A DNA stretch of 64,000 nucleotides from Siphonodentalium dalli (lineage: Eukaryota > Mollusca > Scaphopoda > Gadilida > Siphonodentaliidae): assembly GCA_032622095.1 (NCBI GenBank), contig CP136061.1, positions 51,655,762-51,719,761 on the forward strand, in the 5' to 3' direction. A model generated the notes under the pieces. The model made no database searches. It saw only the letters and a program-made list of their open reading frames with translations, and had not been told where the DNA came from. Below, piece by piece: positions 43,940 to 55,119 of the stretch (position 1 is the stretch's first letter; every line of letters begins with the position of its first letter). The position numbers and the translations under genes are program-made.

Positions 43940-44360
43940 CGACATAAGCTCACTTAATCAGTCCTGATATATTGAATATGACTAAATCATTTGACACAAC
44001 CTACATACCTCACCCCTATTCCGATCATGATAACTGCATATCCTCCTATATTGACCGAAATTCGTTGAGAAACATAGCCGCTAGCGGTCATCTTGGAATT
44101 TACTCTTTGTATGACTAAATCCATTGGCGCACCAACAGGCCACATCCCTCATCCGATCATCACCAAACTGCATGTGGATCTTTGGGGTGACCTATCGATG
44201 AGAGACTCCTAATTGTTTTACAGAAATTGGTTGAAGAACATGGATGCCAGCGGCCATCTTGGAGTTTACTCTTTGTATGACTAAATCTTTTGGCGCACCC
44301 TACAGACCATATCCCGCATCCGATCATGATCAAACGTTATATGGATCTTCAGCGTGACTT
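43940..44360. repeat. ~166-bp tandem repeat with GCCATCTTGGA motif
   Basis: 'CATCTTGGAATTTACTCTTT' plus GTATGACTAAATC recurs at about 44089 and 44255, together with a block 'CACATCCCTCATCCGATCAT'. An inverted, single-unit relative lies at about 52750-52850. The AAGATGG motif also links this to the repeats at 61.2-62.1 kb. Confidence 0.7.
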
Positions 44361-45318
44361 ATTCTTTATAATTCTTTCCATTCCTCAGCAAAAAAATAAC
44401 TCCTCCTTAAGTTGAGCTACAGTGTCATTGACTTTCATTTTATTTTGGATTTATTAAGCCGATAGCTCCACCTCAATTCAATGAGGACGTTACCGGGTAA
44501 CCGGCCTCTATTTTAACGAAAGGCAATGTAATATGTAAGGGGGTCTTACTTGTTTTGACGTTTTTTTTTCAATTCAACTCGTTGGTGAGCACTGATAAAG
44601 CCGACTGTTGTGTTTTGTACGAAGCCACACGTGCTATGTATCTGGAACGACCTTCATTTTTATCATTCTTTTGTACAACTCTATTTTCTCAATATCATGT
44701 AATGTTAGTGGATCACGGAATAAAGCATATATACATTCAAAGTTTCATCGGAACTATTCAGTCATATATCAATTTCAGTTTTAAGTGCAATATTCCACGG
44801 AAAAGGGCGTGTAATATTAGTTTGTGGTGATCGAATGGAATAAGAATAATAATTGAATCGGAATTATAAGCAGCGACTCAATCAGTGAAATTTTATTTTC
44901 CAGAAATGGTTGAGAATTTCGGTAGAACAAGATAAAGTATACATTCTGTCGGTGGGAGGCAAACTTACCCCGATGCTAGGGTATGGGTTATAGTTAGGAT
45001 TAATTGTACGGTGCTCACGTAAGCTTAGGGATCTGAGCTTACTACGAAATTCAGCAACCAGTCTACTAAAGTAGTGACATCGAGATCGCCTCAATAAGCG
45101 TACATGAGAGTACCACACCAATCAAATAAGGCATGTTAGATGCGATGCTAATATATGCGTTAATTCGTGCATGTTGTTTGCGATCAAACGTGCGATGTAT
45201 TGACCACATTGACATGTACTGTGAAATGAAAAGTAACAGTGAAGGTCTACGAGCAAGCCATTGGAGAATAACTTGACAACAGTCTACTGTTTCAATATTA
45301 TTCACAATTACATTTCAG
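44361..45318. other. 5' flank of EF-hand gene
   Basis: No upstream exon recognised. A splice-acceptor-like ACATTTCAG ends at 45318, ten bases before the start ATG. The first coding exon may therefore be preceded by an intron in the 5' UTR. Confidence 0.35.
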
Positions 45319-45328
45319 AACCTGGAAC

Positions 45329-46059
45329 ATGGAAGACGAACGTTCAAGTATCGCTACAGAGGATGACACGTTACATGGCCATGACAATCAAGAACCTTTG
45401 GATACGCCACAGTCTAAAACACACAGGAAAAGGTCTGTCAAATTCGAAGACTCCGTTGTTGACACCATTCACGTGAGCAAGGTGGTAACGGACAGTGGCG
45501 ATAGTGAAATTGTTCACGATGCTGAATCCGCAGCAAGCAGGGTGTCATTTACATCCCCAGAGGACCACGAGTCGAGGCAATCGAAGTTGGACGCTGCTCC
45601 AAAAATGTCAAGAATGAGAGAAGAACTTCAGAAATTTGATGCTGAAGATGCCAGAAAAAAGGAGTTAGAAAAAGAGAAAAAGCAAAGATTAGTCGAGGAA
45701 GAATTCCAGCGCGAGGTCGCTCGGCGCGTTGCTAAGGGAATAGAAATCATGCCGGATTCAAGGAGGAGTAAAGTCATGGTGAAAGGTGTTATGCGTCACG
45801 AGGAAATCATGGCAACTAGAAAAATTCAAAATAAGTTGGACAAGGAAACTAACTCTCTCAAGAAGGATATTGATAATAAATACACAGTGGACGCGAATAC
45901 TTTCCGATCAACAAATATGATGGAATTAACTAAAGGCTACTTCAACCCGAACAAGATAGCGAATGATTATTTGCCCGAGAAAGTTATTCGGGATCTGACT
46001 TCTGAGGAGATTGAGGATCTCAAGGTGGTTTTTGAAATGTTCGATGCTAATGGGAAAGG
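45329..46059 (+). CDS. EF-hand protein, coding exon 1 (start; coiled-coil region and EF1 helix)
   Basis: The gene is join(45329-46059, 46466-46548, 53947-54053, 57890-58096), 375 aa; all donors and acceptors are GT-AG and phases match. Exon 1 starts at ATG 45329 (AACATGG). Residues 1-95 are polar and low-complexity. Residues ~95-150 are a Lys/Glu/Arg-rich stretch (MREELQKFDAEDARKKE...) likely to form a coiled coil. Residues ~225-243 are the entering helix of EF-hand 1 (TSEEIEDLKVVFEMFD). The exon ends two bases into codon 244 at donor GTGAGT. It resembles centrin/calmodulin-type proteins with an added N-terminal region, so a calcium-dependent, perhaps cytoskeletal or ciliary, role is plausible. 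The exact orthologue is not recognised. Confidence 0.85.
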
Positions 46060-46465
46060 GTGAGTTGCTTGTTAACGTTATGGTCATTTTCAATGTGCAG
46101 TTATTAATGATGTATTGCTATAAGGAATCACAAGCAATAGGTTTATATTAGTATTAAAGTGATGTAAAACAATTAACACATGGTGATAAACTGGCAATAT
46201 AGAATAAAATAGTGACGCAGCGAATCTCATTCGAACAATGCATGTGTCATGAAATATACATTATTTTCGCTGTAAAAGTTCTCGCTCCAGATACTTTACC
46301 AAGTGATTTACGTAAACAATTATAAGCGGCTCGTGATGGCCAAAATGATTTCAATTAGTTCAATCAAATGATTTCCACCGCTTACGTCATTCTGTCTGTA
46401 AGGCAGCGATACGTTATGTGGAAGATTTGGCAGACTACGGTGTGTAATTTATATTTTGTATGCAG

Positions 46466-46548
46466 GTACATTACGTCAGATGATGTGCAGAGAGCGGCGG
46501 GAATGTTGGGCTTCCGGGCGAAGAAATCCGTGTTCGATGGCATGATTG
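46466..46548 (+). CDS. EF-hand protein, exon 2
   Basis: 83 bp between acceptor TTTTGTATGCAG and donor GTAAGC. It completes the EF1 loop D239-D250 (DANGKG-YITSDD), which has D rather than E at position 12. It then encodes the exiting helix DVQRAAGMLGFRAKKSV. It ends one base into codon 272. Intron 1 is 406 bp and intron 2 is 7398 bp; the latter is filled with MITEs and inverted duplications. Confidence 0.85.
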
Positions 46549-46631
46549 GTAAGCATAGTGACAAACGAACAATGTATACACTGTGTGCAATTATATCCGA
46601 TGTTTCGGTCTCGGCAACTGAGTTCAATTAA

Positions 46632-47023
46632 CCCTTTACCCAACAGAACGGCCCTGTGCCAATGCATTCTCTTATATATGCGAGTCGACCATAGGTCGCC
46701 TCGCATATATAAGAGAATGCATTGGCTTAACACATTAAAAATTATAAAATTGTTAAAGAATGTAAGAAAAAATGGTAAAAAGTGTTAAAAAAAGATTTTG
46801 TTTAGGCCAATGCATTCTCTTATATATGCGAGGCGACCTATGGTCGACTCGCATATATAAGAGAATGCATTGGCACAGGGCATAACTGTAACCATCACAA
46901 TGTGGTCAATGAGCCGGTTCCAATGATATCCATATTTGTATGGTTTTATTGAGACAGACCCAAGATATTTTAGGCTGTTGAAGCTTTATATGGGCGTTTT
47001 TGGCCGGTTTGTTGGGTAAAGGG
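46632..47023. mobile_element. 392-bp TTAA MITE with two giant hairpins, copy A
   Basis: Flanked by TTAA on both sides (46628-46631, 47024-47027). It has inverted termini CCCTTTACCCAACA plus eight further mostly matching bases. TTAA duplication and CCC ends are hallmarks of piggyBac-type elements. The interior has two 67-bp near-perfect palindromes (arms of 32 bp, loop of 3) that are inverted copies of each other, starting CCAATGCATTCTCTTATATA. Non-coding. Copy B at 47900-48291 is the same length and in opposite orientation. Confidence 0.9.
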
Positions 47024-47310
47024 TTAAAGTGAGACCGCTCAGAAATCCAACCGTCGCCTACGCAAGATGTGAGTCTGTTGATCTTATAATTTCCCTCCCT
47101 ATAACTTGTTTAGACAATAGAAGTCGATACCCGCGACATACGGGGTGTAACATGACAGACCAGCGGTCTCTATGTATATGGGTGTGGTTTAACACATGTT
47201 TATAGTTCATCTAACATCGGATACAATATCCAGCCATATAATATGGACTGCTGTAGTATGAGCTATGTTAGAATTATTCATTCTAAACCTGTACCACGCA
47301 TTGCTGTATT

Positions 47311-48325
47311 GCTGCTGGCAATAAGGAGAATCCCGTACATAAACGTTATCCCACTTTTCAAGTTCGGTAACTCTAAACATAATAAATACTCCACCGGTGA
47401 ATGTGGCGCTATATTATCCCCGGAGTTGCATTCTGATATCCTCGCGAGATTGGTTTACGATTGTTCATTACATGTTTGATCTTTCTAGATCAAATTTTGA
47501 TATTTCTTCTGTTCTTCCCTCGCTAAACCCCCCACAGAAACAGTCGAATAGTACTCGATTTGGAATCGATAAATCTCCAAGTGCTGTACAACATTCCAGA
47601 TACAGGAGGGATAACTCCAAATTCACACAACGCAACACAACTTTTACCTGAGTATTTTAACCGTATATATGATCATCTTACCAATAAATACTAGGTTTTA
47701 AATATTTATTTTAACTTTTATCAATTAAAAAAAAGAGGGATATCCTAAACAGAACAGAAAAGAACATAACGTTACTTTTCGTTAGAATAACGTTGCGTTA
47801 TTCTCTGGGGAAAATCAGTCAGAATTTACTGACGAACACCACGACATACCAAAACTATTTTAGAGTTGGGTTCATAAAAGCTGTGTTCTCGCGAGTTAAC
47901 CCTTTACCCAACAAACCGGCCAAAACCGGCCAAATAAAGCTTCAACAGCCTAAATTATCTTGGGTCTGTCTCAATAAAACCATACAAATATGGATATCAT
48001 TGGAACCGGCTCCTTGACCACATTGTGATAGTTACAGTTATGCCCTGTGCCAATGCATTCTCTTATATATGCGAGTCGACCATAGGTCGCCTCGCATATA
48101 TAAGAGAATGCATTGGCCTAAAAAAAATCTGTTTTAAACACTTTTTACCATTTTTTCTTACATTCTTTAACAATTTTATAATTTTTAATGTGTTAAGCCA
48201 ATGCATTCTCTTATATATGCGAGGCGACCTATGGTCGACTCGCATATATAAGAGAATGCATTGGCACAGGGCCCTTCTGTTGGGTAAAGGGTTAATTGAG
48301 TTTGATATTGTAGCGTAACCATGGT
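47311..48325. repeat. Left arm of a long inverted duplication in intron 2
   Basis: This arm, apart from the 392-bp MITE it contains (47900-48291), matches the reverse complement of about 52937-53538 with moderate divergence. Shared blocks include 'CCACCGGTGAATGTGGCG', 'AACGTTGCGTTATTCTCTGG' and the outer 'GATATTGTAGCGTAAC'. No terminal transposon features were identified. Confidence 0.8.
47900..48291. mobile_element. 392-bp TTAA MITE with two giant hairpins, copy B
   Basis: The same element as 46632-47023 in the opposite orientation, flanked by TTAA at 47896-47899 and 48292-48295. It lies within the left arm of the inverted duplication. The right arm (52937-53538) lacks it, so it was inserted after the duplication. 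Confidence 0.9.
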
Positions 48326-48581
48326 AACTGCCGTTCATACAGAGTCTGTGCATCGTTAGTATTTTCGTGACATTAATTATTTGGATCACGCTGAATGTTT
48401 GGCTTTTATCCAATAAAGAATTTAATTTATTTTATTACACACTTAGACGTGATTTATAAGGATTTCTTGGTCAGTTAAAAGTGATAATGTCACACCTGTG
48501 AATTACGTCACCGGTGAGAGCACGCGATTTTGGACAGTTCCGCTCTAAGCCGGAACTATTTTCACTTTCTGCGGCTCACAC

Positions 48582-48716
48582 ATGGTTGAAGTTGAACAGA
48601 AACGAACTGCTAACGATGATGCAGAAGCAGTTAATAAACTGGTAAAATGAAGAAGAATCTTACCTATTATTGACTCCGATGATTCGGACGATGTCATATA
48701 TATTCCAGTCAAATGA
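48582..48716 (+). pseudogene. Small ORF interrupted by TGA, SUMO-interaction-like end
   Basis: From ATG 48582, 22 codons reach TGA (48648-48650). The same frame then continues for 21 more codons (RRILPIIDSDDSDD...) to a second TGA. The hydrophobic-then-acidic ILPIIDSDDSDD resembles a SUMO-interacting motif. No family is recognised. It may be a decayed first exon or chance. Confidence 0.2.
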
Positions 48717-49197
48717 ACTATGAACAATTCCATGTGAACAATAAATTTATCCAGTTCCGAGCTGAATTTCCACGTGTTGCTCTTCGAGAGTTTGTTTACG
48801 TCGATGATTAAAATATCGTCACTTCGAAACTTATCTTTCTACTTTTAGCACGATTTCCAAACATTTCCTGTATGAACCAACATTATTTACACACACCATC
48901 AGAATCTTCACAATATCCCGTTCCAAGTGCCATGCTTGTTCGGTCAGAATAAACACAATTTTTACAGAAAATTTCCGAAACTTAAAAAAATGAATCGCAT
49001 CAAATTATGAGGTCAATCGGTATCGTTACGTCACAATTATTTAAATTATGTGTCCATCCGCGTAACTGCACGCGCAACTGAACGTTAGGGTTCAAAATGG
49101 GAGAATCAGCTGATCTGGGCTTATTTTGTCACAACTTCTCTTTAGAATTAGCAAATTTTAGTGGTTGAAAGTGTGTAATAAACAGAATAATCAATTG

Positions 49198-49337
49198 GTT
49201 TCGATGATTACGTGACATAATTCACTCGGGCAGCCGGTCCTATTGGTAAAACCCTCGTTCGCTCCGCTCACTCGGGTTTTACCAGGCCCGGCTCCCCTCG
49301 TGAATTATGTCACGTAATCATCGAAACCAATTGATTA
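49198..49337. repeat. 140-bp palindrome with perfect 37-bp outer arms
   Basis: The arms start AATCAATTGGTTTCGATGAT and pair base for base over about 37 bp. Further inner pairing (GGTAAAACCC with GGGTTTTACC) surrounds a CGTTCGCTCCGCTCAC centre. It is probably a foldback-type element. Confidence 0.85.
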
Positions 49338-49654
49338 CTCTCTATTTATTTAATTAAAAGTGTATTTTTTAATTAATTTCATACATTTGAATTTGAAACC
49401 AAAATTAAATACTAGCCTGCAACTTATAGTTAGACTAGACTCCTGGGGTGGTATTCACCGGCTGGGTTTATAATATAGTCCAGGTAGTTTTACGAGGCGA
49501 GGCTCAATGCGAAGCTATCGGTGGACATCGATTGGAAGACATCGCCGCGCGGTATAGGATTATCCAATCAAGGTGATTGGCGTCAATCATAGATTGACCA
49601 CCGGTCACATAAACATGCTGCGTGTAACAGTACACGTTTGTACACATTTCAACA

Positions 49655-49810
49655 ATGAGCAACCGAGGAAAAGGACGTGGGGCAAAATATACCACCGACG
49701 ACATGAGGGGGTCTACACAAAAATCCGTATATAGGGCCGGGGTGGGTGGGTGGTCCAGAGGCCGAAACAATCGTGCTTGTAAATGTTTTTCCAAAATGGG
49801 TTTTTTTTAA
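49655..49810 (+). CDS. Candidate small Arg/Gly-rich ORF (51 aa)
   Basis: ATG 49655 opens MSNRGKGRGAKYTTDD..., an RG-rich sequence ending in TAA. Upstream are two opposed CCAAT boxes (about 49563 and 49575) at promoter-like distance. The second half overlaps a GGCCGGGGTGGGTGG segment resembling the MITE at 3.1 kb. It could be the first exon of a nested gene with donor GTAAAT near 49780, or chance. Low confidence. Confidence 0.2.
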   Translation: MSNRGKGRGAKYTTDDMRGSTQKSVYRAGVGGWSRGRNNRACKCFSKMGFF

Positions 49811-52730
49811 AACAATTTACAAGTACTGACCATGTAATGTTGTTTGTAAGCATGTTAGTATCATGTTTGTTGGCATATGGCTATATAGACAGCTATAGTG
49901 ACTATTTAGCCTCAGATTTAGCAACATTCTGGATTTTACAGGATCCCGTCCCACTTCTCAGTGGAAAACCGTAATTTAGTAAAATAAATTAATGTATTAC
50001 CCAGTTGTATTACCCGGATAAAAGTAATAAAAATAAAAAAAACTGTATTACAAATACTACATGGTGAATACTCAATGATGACTAGATATCATTGACCCGA
50101 TTGTTGCATAACATGAAATTGAAAAGGGTGTCTCATAAATTTCTAATGTCTGAAATACTGTCTTGTTCTGGCATGCAATCAAATTCATTCCTTCTGGTTA
50201 TTTCTCATCTTTTTAATGATTGCAAGTAATGTTAATTTGCAGCACTTATCCAAATAAAACTGAATTGGTTATGATGAATGGCCGTTACTGTTTATTTTTC
50301 AGACAATCCCAACTGAAGGTGACTCTATTCTCCTTGAATTTACGAACTTCATCTTGAAGCTTAAATACTGCTCAACAAGACTAAACTACAATACTAATTG
50401 TATACTGTTATCGCTTACAAATAGATGAACTGAAATAATGTGATGCATTCAGATGCTTTGAGAAATGACATTCTTCAATGTCTTCAAAGTTCAAACTAAA
50501 ATCAAGAATAAAATCTGACAGAGACTATACTGCAGACTCTAGTGCACAAATATACATACAAATGGTTGAGTTATAATAATGCAAAATGTGTTTACGGATG
50601 GAACCAAGTTGGTAGCTCTGGTATGCATCGACAGGCAAAACCTGTGATATGCAGTAATATATGCACACATCATTCCCGTATCATTCAGGTCTATCACCAT
50701 ACCAAACCACTTCGAAATTCGACAACCGACACTTCAACTTATATGGCAAAAACTTTGTACGGATTGAATTTCATAAACAGGGCCCATGGATAACTCTGGT
50801 AGGCATTGGTACTCACAATCCGTGATATTATGCATATTCGTTCCCCATTTCTGGTCCGTCACATGTCATAGAGCATCAAAATATGACAACCGACTCTTGA
50901 GTTATGATGCAAAATGTTTGTACGGACGGACACACGGACGGCTCGAGACGTCAACTATATACCAGCCGACTAATATCGGGGGTATAATAACCATATATCT
51001 ATGTGTATACCTAACCAACACAAATCCCCTACTCACCCACCCTGGTGAATAAGACTAAAGAGTTCTTTGATCATGCACAAATAATTGTAGAACCCCTGAC
51101 CTGTTTACTACTATTTACACTGGCCAGTGTTCTCTGTCAGACTAAACACGCTCGATATATTAAGGCTATAATGCGGTCTAGGGCAATTTGTGACATACAG
51201 TGTACCTACACAATGCTTTATTATTGTTGTTAGATACTGGAAACACCAGGAAACACCTGGAAATACAGTTTATTTTTCGTTTTTCTGACCTGTGCTTTAC
51301 CGATTAAGGATGTTTTTGCTTGAGTCTTAATTTTACACACTTTGCACCAAAAAAGGATAATGGAATGGGATTGAAAGGCAGTTAACACAGTTATTGAAGA
51401 ACGGCTAAAAAACTCTGAAATTTTGATAAAAACATGAGAAAGGGGGTGGGTCCCTAACATTTGGAGGAACAAATTTGCACAAACAAATGGGGTGGTGGGT
51501 CCCTCGGGGTCGGAAAAAAACTTTTTGTGCCCTATATGTGCAATTGTTTTCCAGACCCCCCCCCCCCCCCCCACTGCCGACGAGCGTAACACTTTTTTGG
51601 GCATTGTGGAGAGAAGAATCAAAATATTAAAGAACAAAAAAAAACCTGCACCATTCACCAGCGCCGGAAAAATGATGCATGGAAAGAAATTTCTTTGGAA
51701 ATAGCAGGGAAATATCCAAACAGAACCAAAACACAAACAAAATTCTTCTGAGACGTTATCTTCTTGGCTCTTCATTTTCACACTGTGCTAATTAAAAAAA
51801 AACCTCATTAATATCATTGAAACTCATTCTGAAGATATATAAACGCAAGCATGAGTCTCCACACAATTATACCCAAACATTATACCGCTATACATGCCGA
51901 TTGTGGCCGGTGAGTGTTCGTGATTTAGTCGTAAGACGGCGTCAATTGACAGGTAACAAATCTTATAGGTTGGATCAATCACACCATCGACAGCGTGTGT
52001 CGTTTGCGCTAAAGCAAAGATACCTTTGCGTTCAGCCACTACCAAATAAACTATCTGGTTTATAAAATAGTCTCGCTTGGTGAATAGCACCCCTGGTTTA
52101 ACTCAAGCATATTGCGCTTTTAAATATTTGTTATCGGAGTTTATTTATTTTAGCATATATATATGATGCATAAACTAGAATCATCGTGTTATTATTCTAA
52201 TAATATTAATATTGATATACAAATATCATATCAATACTGGATATTAATATTATTTTTACATTTATATGCTGTGACAGTTATTCAGTTATCCAGTAAAAAC
52301 CTGGGAACTTTTTGAAGGTTTGACAGGGAACATAATAAATTCGAAAAAATAACTGGAAATATGTTTCTTAGTTATTACCTGTTCATTAATAATGTACCGT
52401 GTTTCACAGTCTTCACTGTAGGTGAAGGTCCCAACTCGAAATTGTATGTTTTCTGTGACTTTTGTGAGCCTATATCGCAATTAATTACCCATGAGAAATT
52501 CCATAATTGTATATAAGCAGAGCAAATCAAAATCGCTCACACAGTCACTCAAATCCTGTTAAATTGTGAAATTTCGAGTTGGGACATTCACCTATGGTGA
52601 AGTAAATTTTAAAGGTATATAATAACTAAGAAATATATTCCCCCGCGTTATTTTTCGACTTTATAAGGTTCCCTTTCATGACACTTATAAAGAGTTTGAT
52701 ATGATCTATACATGTGCGTTAGCCAGAGTA
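49811..52730. other. Intronic repeat-rich stretch
   Basis: Within intron 2 of the EF-hand gene. Two ~195-270-bp related segments at about 50540-50790 and 50790-50960 end in a GGACGGACACACGGACGG-like tail, probably retroposon-derived. A cytosine run lies at about 51557-51572. A 183-codon minus-strand frame (51230-51781) is not supported by any domain. Confidence 0.45.
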
Positions 52731-52749
52731 GAGATTCGTGGCATGATCT

Positions 52750-52850
52750 AGTGGTCACCCGAAAGATCCATAAGAAGTTTTGGTGACGATCTGATGAGGG
52801 ATGTGGTATGTAGGGACTAGGGAGTAGGGTGTACCAAATGATTTAGTTTA
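52750..52850. repeat. Inverted relative of the 44-kb dispersed repeat
   Basis: GGTCACCCGAAAGATCCATA and GATGAGGGATGTGG match the complement of the 43.94-44.36 kb repeat. Confidence 0.65.
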
Positions 52851-52936
52851 GAGGGTCCAAATTACAAAAATACCAAAATAGACTATATACTGGTATAGTG
52901 TATATTGATGTTTTAGTAATATTCCCCACGGTCATG

Positions 52937-53538
52937 TGTTACGCTACATCATCAAACTGTATCACCTCACACAGTTTTTATGAACCCAACTTTAAAATAG
53001 TTTTGGTATGTCGTGGTGTTCGTCAGTAAACTCTGACTGATTTTCCCCAGAGAATAACGCAACGTTATTCTAACGAAAAGTAACGTTATATTATTTTCTG
53101 TTCTGTTTAGGAACAATATTTGTTAACGTTGATAAAAGTTAAAATAAATATTTTAAACCTAGTGTTTATTGGTAAGATGATCATATAATACGGTTAAAAT
53201 ACTTAGGTAAAAGTTGTGTTGCGTTGTGTGAATTTGGAGTTATCCTTCCTGTATCTGGGATCTTATACAGCATTTGGAGATTTACCTATTCCAAGCGAGT
53301 ACCATTCGACTATTTCTGGGGGTTTTAGCGAGGGAAGAACAGTAAATATAACAAAATTTGATCTAGAAAGATCAAAAATGTAATGTACAATCGTAAACCA
53401 ATCTCACAATTACTTCCAAGCAAACTCCGGGGAGAATGTAGCACCACATTCACCGGTGGAGTATTTATTATGTTTGGATTTACCGAACTTGAAAAGTGGG
53501 ATAACTTTTCTGTACGGTATTCTCCTTATTGCAGCATG
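52937..53538. repeat. Right arm of the inverted duplication
   Basis: Inverted counterpart of 47311-48325 without the MITE. It ends directly beside the first decoy copy of the exon 3 splice acceptor. Confidence 0.8.
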
Positions 53539-53920
53539 CTGTCGTTACAGGTTAATTGCCAACTGATAACAATGGGTGTGTATAAATATACTTTGCCAGA
53601 ATGCGGCTTTAGTGAGAAAAAATCACATTCAAATCAAGATATTTCTTTAGCACATTTAGATATGGGTGGTGGCAGAAGAGGGTTAATGAAGTAAGAACAC
53701 AGACATGTTTCGAATCAAAGTTCTTTATTTTGACGTCGGTATATACATGGCCACATTTTAATATCGTTTGGACTACTTTATTATCTGTCCAATGCTCACT
53801 ACAAGTTACAGTACACCAATTATAAAAAATTATCCCCCTTGGTGTGCTGTCACCCACACTCCCAATGTATGTTGCCGTTACAGGTGAAATGACATATTGT
53901 AAGAACGGGCGTGTCTAAAT
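53530..53920 (+). repeat. Two decoy copies of the exon 3 splice acceptor and exon start
   Basis: The true exon 3 boundary reads GCTGTCGTTACAG-GTGAATTGACA, with acceptor at 53946. Near-copies occur at 53538-53582 (acceptor 53550, GTTAATTGCCA) and at 53862-53917 (acceptor 53883, GTGAAATGACA). In the EF-hand frame the first hits a stop at once. The second gives about 10 codons resembling the true ones and then stops. They look like tandem duplicates of the exon edge. Confidence 0.75.
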
Positions 53921-53946
53921 CTTACCAATGCATGCTGTCGTTACAG

Positions 53947-54053
53947 GTGAATTGACAGCAGGTGACAATGGGCGTGTCACGTTTACGAGCTTCCTCAATT
54001 TCGTGTTACAGTCACAAGGCGAAGGCCAGGATCCGTATGAAGAAATGTTACAT
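53947..54053 (+). CDS. EF-hand protein, exon 3
   Basis: 107 bp between TTACAG and donor GTAAGT, codons 272-307. It encodes the degenerate second EF-hand (ELTAGDNGRVTFTSF). The loop lacks acidic residues at positions 1 and 12 and probably does not bind calcium; the linker to the C-terminal lobe follows. It ends in phase 0. Confidence 0.85.
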
Positions 54054-54103
54054 GTAAGTGGCAACCAAACCACGTGGTGTCCATGGCATGATCTCACTAA
54101 CGT

Positions 54104-54390
54104 GCCAGTAAGGTTGGGACCCATATGTTGTATGTTATCATACTCGTGGTTAGAAGGTTGGGACCCATACCCACGTGGTGTATGTTGTATGTTATCAGAT
54201 ACCAGGCTAGATGGTTGGGTCCGACACCCACGTGATATATATGGTATGTTCTCGTGGTTGTGGCCAGATGGTAGGACCTCACACCCACGTGATGTATATG
54301 GTATTTGCTCGTGGTTGTTGCTAGGTGGTTGGGTCACACACCCACGTGATGTATATAGTATGTTCTCAGAGACGTGTCCAGATGGTTGAT
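54104..54390 (+). repeat. 57-bp minisatellite at start of intron 3
   Basis: About five units containing GGTTGGGTC, ACACCCACGTGATGTATAT and GGTATGTTCTC. A unit is 57 bp (19 codons). The exon 3 frame runs through the donor and the whole array before a stop at 54387-54389. Retention of the intron would therefore append about 112 residues. Confidence 0.75.
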
Positions 54391-54965
54391 CTCACCCCCA
54401 CAAGGTGTTTGTGATAAATTGCAGAGACGTCGCTAGGTTGTCTCTGCTTTGGGTGTATAAATGCGCAACTGCACGCTGCCTCTCGAAGTTCAAAGTTCCT
54501 AAGTATGGGAAACTTTCCCCGAGTTGGAATTGTCCGCTTAAAATGTCACTGCCAGGAAATGCACATATAGCCCTTCTATTGTTTGTCGAAAACCGATCTA
54601 GTTGCTGTAAATATGTTTTGGATATTTAATTATGAGAACAATCTAAATTTAAGTTTCCGACTACTGTGCATTCAGGCGTAAAATGTCCAACTGTCGTTGT
54701 TTCGGTATGCCATTATTTCCAACAGTCGATTTTGTTTAAGTTTTGACCATAATTGTTTGAACATATGTGTTGTTGATTCAGGCACGAACTGTCCAACTCG
54801 TGTTGTTTCGACTATGGCATGACAACACTTTTGAAATGTTTACTATAATATTTATTGCGATCCACACACGTATACATATAAATTATACATACCGAGGATG
54901 ATATAGAATGGCGTGTGTGCGCAGGGGATCAGGGCACATGTTACGAAGCTTAATATATCTCGTCC
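54391..54965. other. Intronic stretch
   Basis: Non-coding. A hAT-like end fragment (CAGAGACGTCGCTAGG) lies at about 54422. Confidence 0.35.
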
Positions 54966-55119
54966 CAAACTCGATCCTACTGATTTAGATATAATGCTGG
55001 TGGGTTCTACTGATTTAGATACAATGCTGGTCTGTTCTACAGATTTAGCTATGGCGCTGATCGGTTCTTCTGATTTAGCTACGGCGCTAGTCGGCTCTAC
55101 TGATTTACCTACTGATATG
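54966..55119. repeat. 30-bp minisatellite, left part
   Basis: Units of TCTACTGATTTAGATA followed by CAATGCTGGTCGGT (30 bp). The array is interrupted at 55120 by a transposon and resumes at 56876. Confidence 0.85.

Noticed and set aside
51230-51781. 183-codon minus-strand ORF
   Set aside because: Runs through a cytosine/guanine homopolymer and repeat-like text with no recognisable domain. A frame this long is just within chance for the window.
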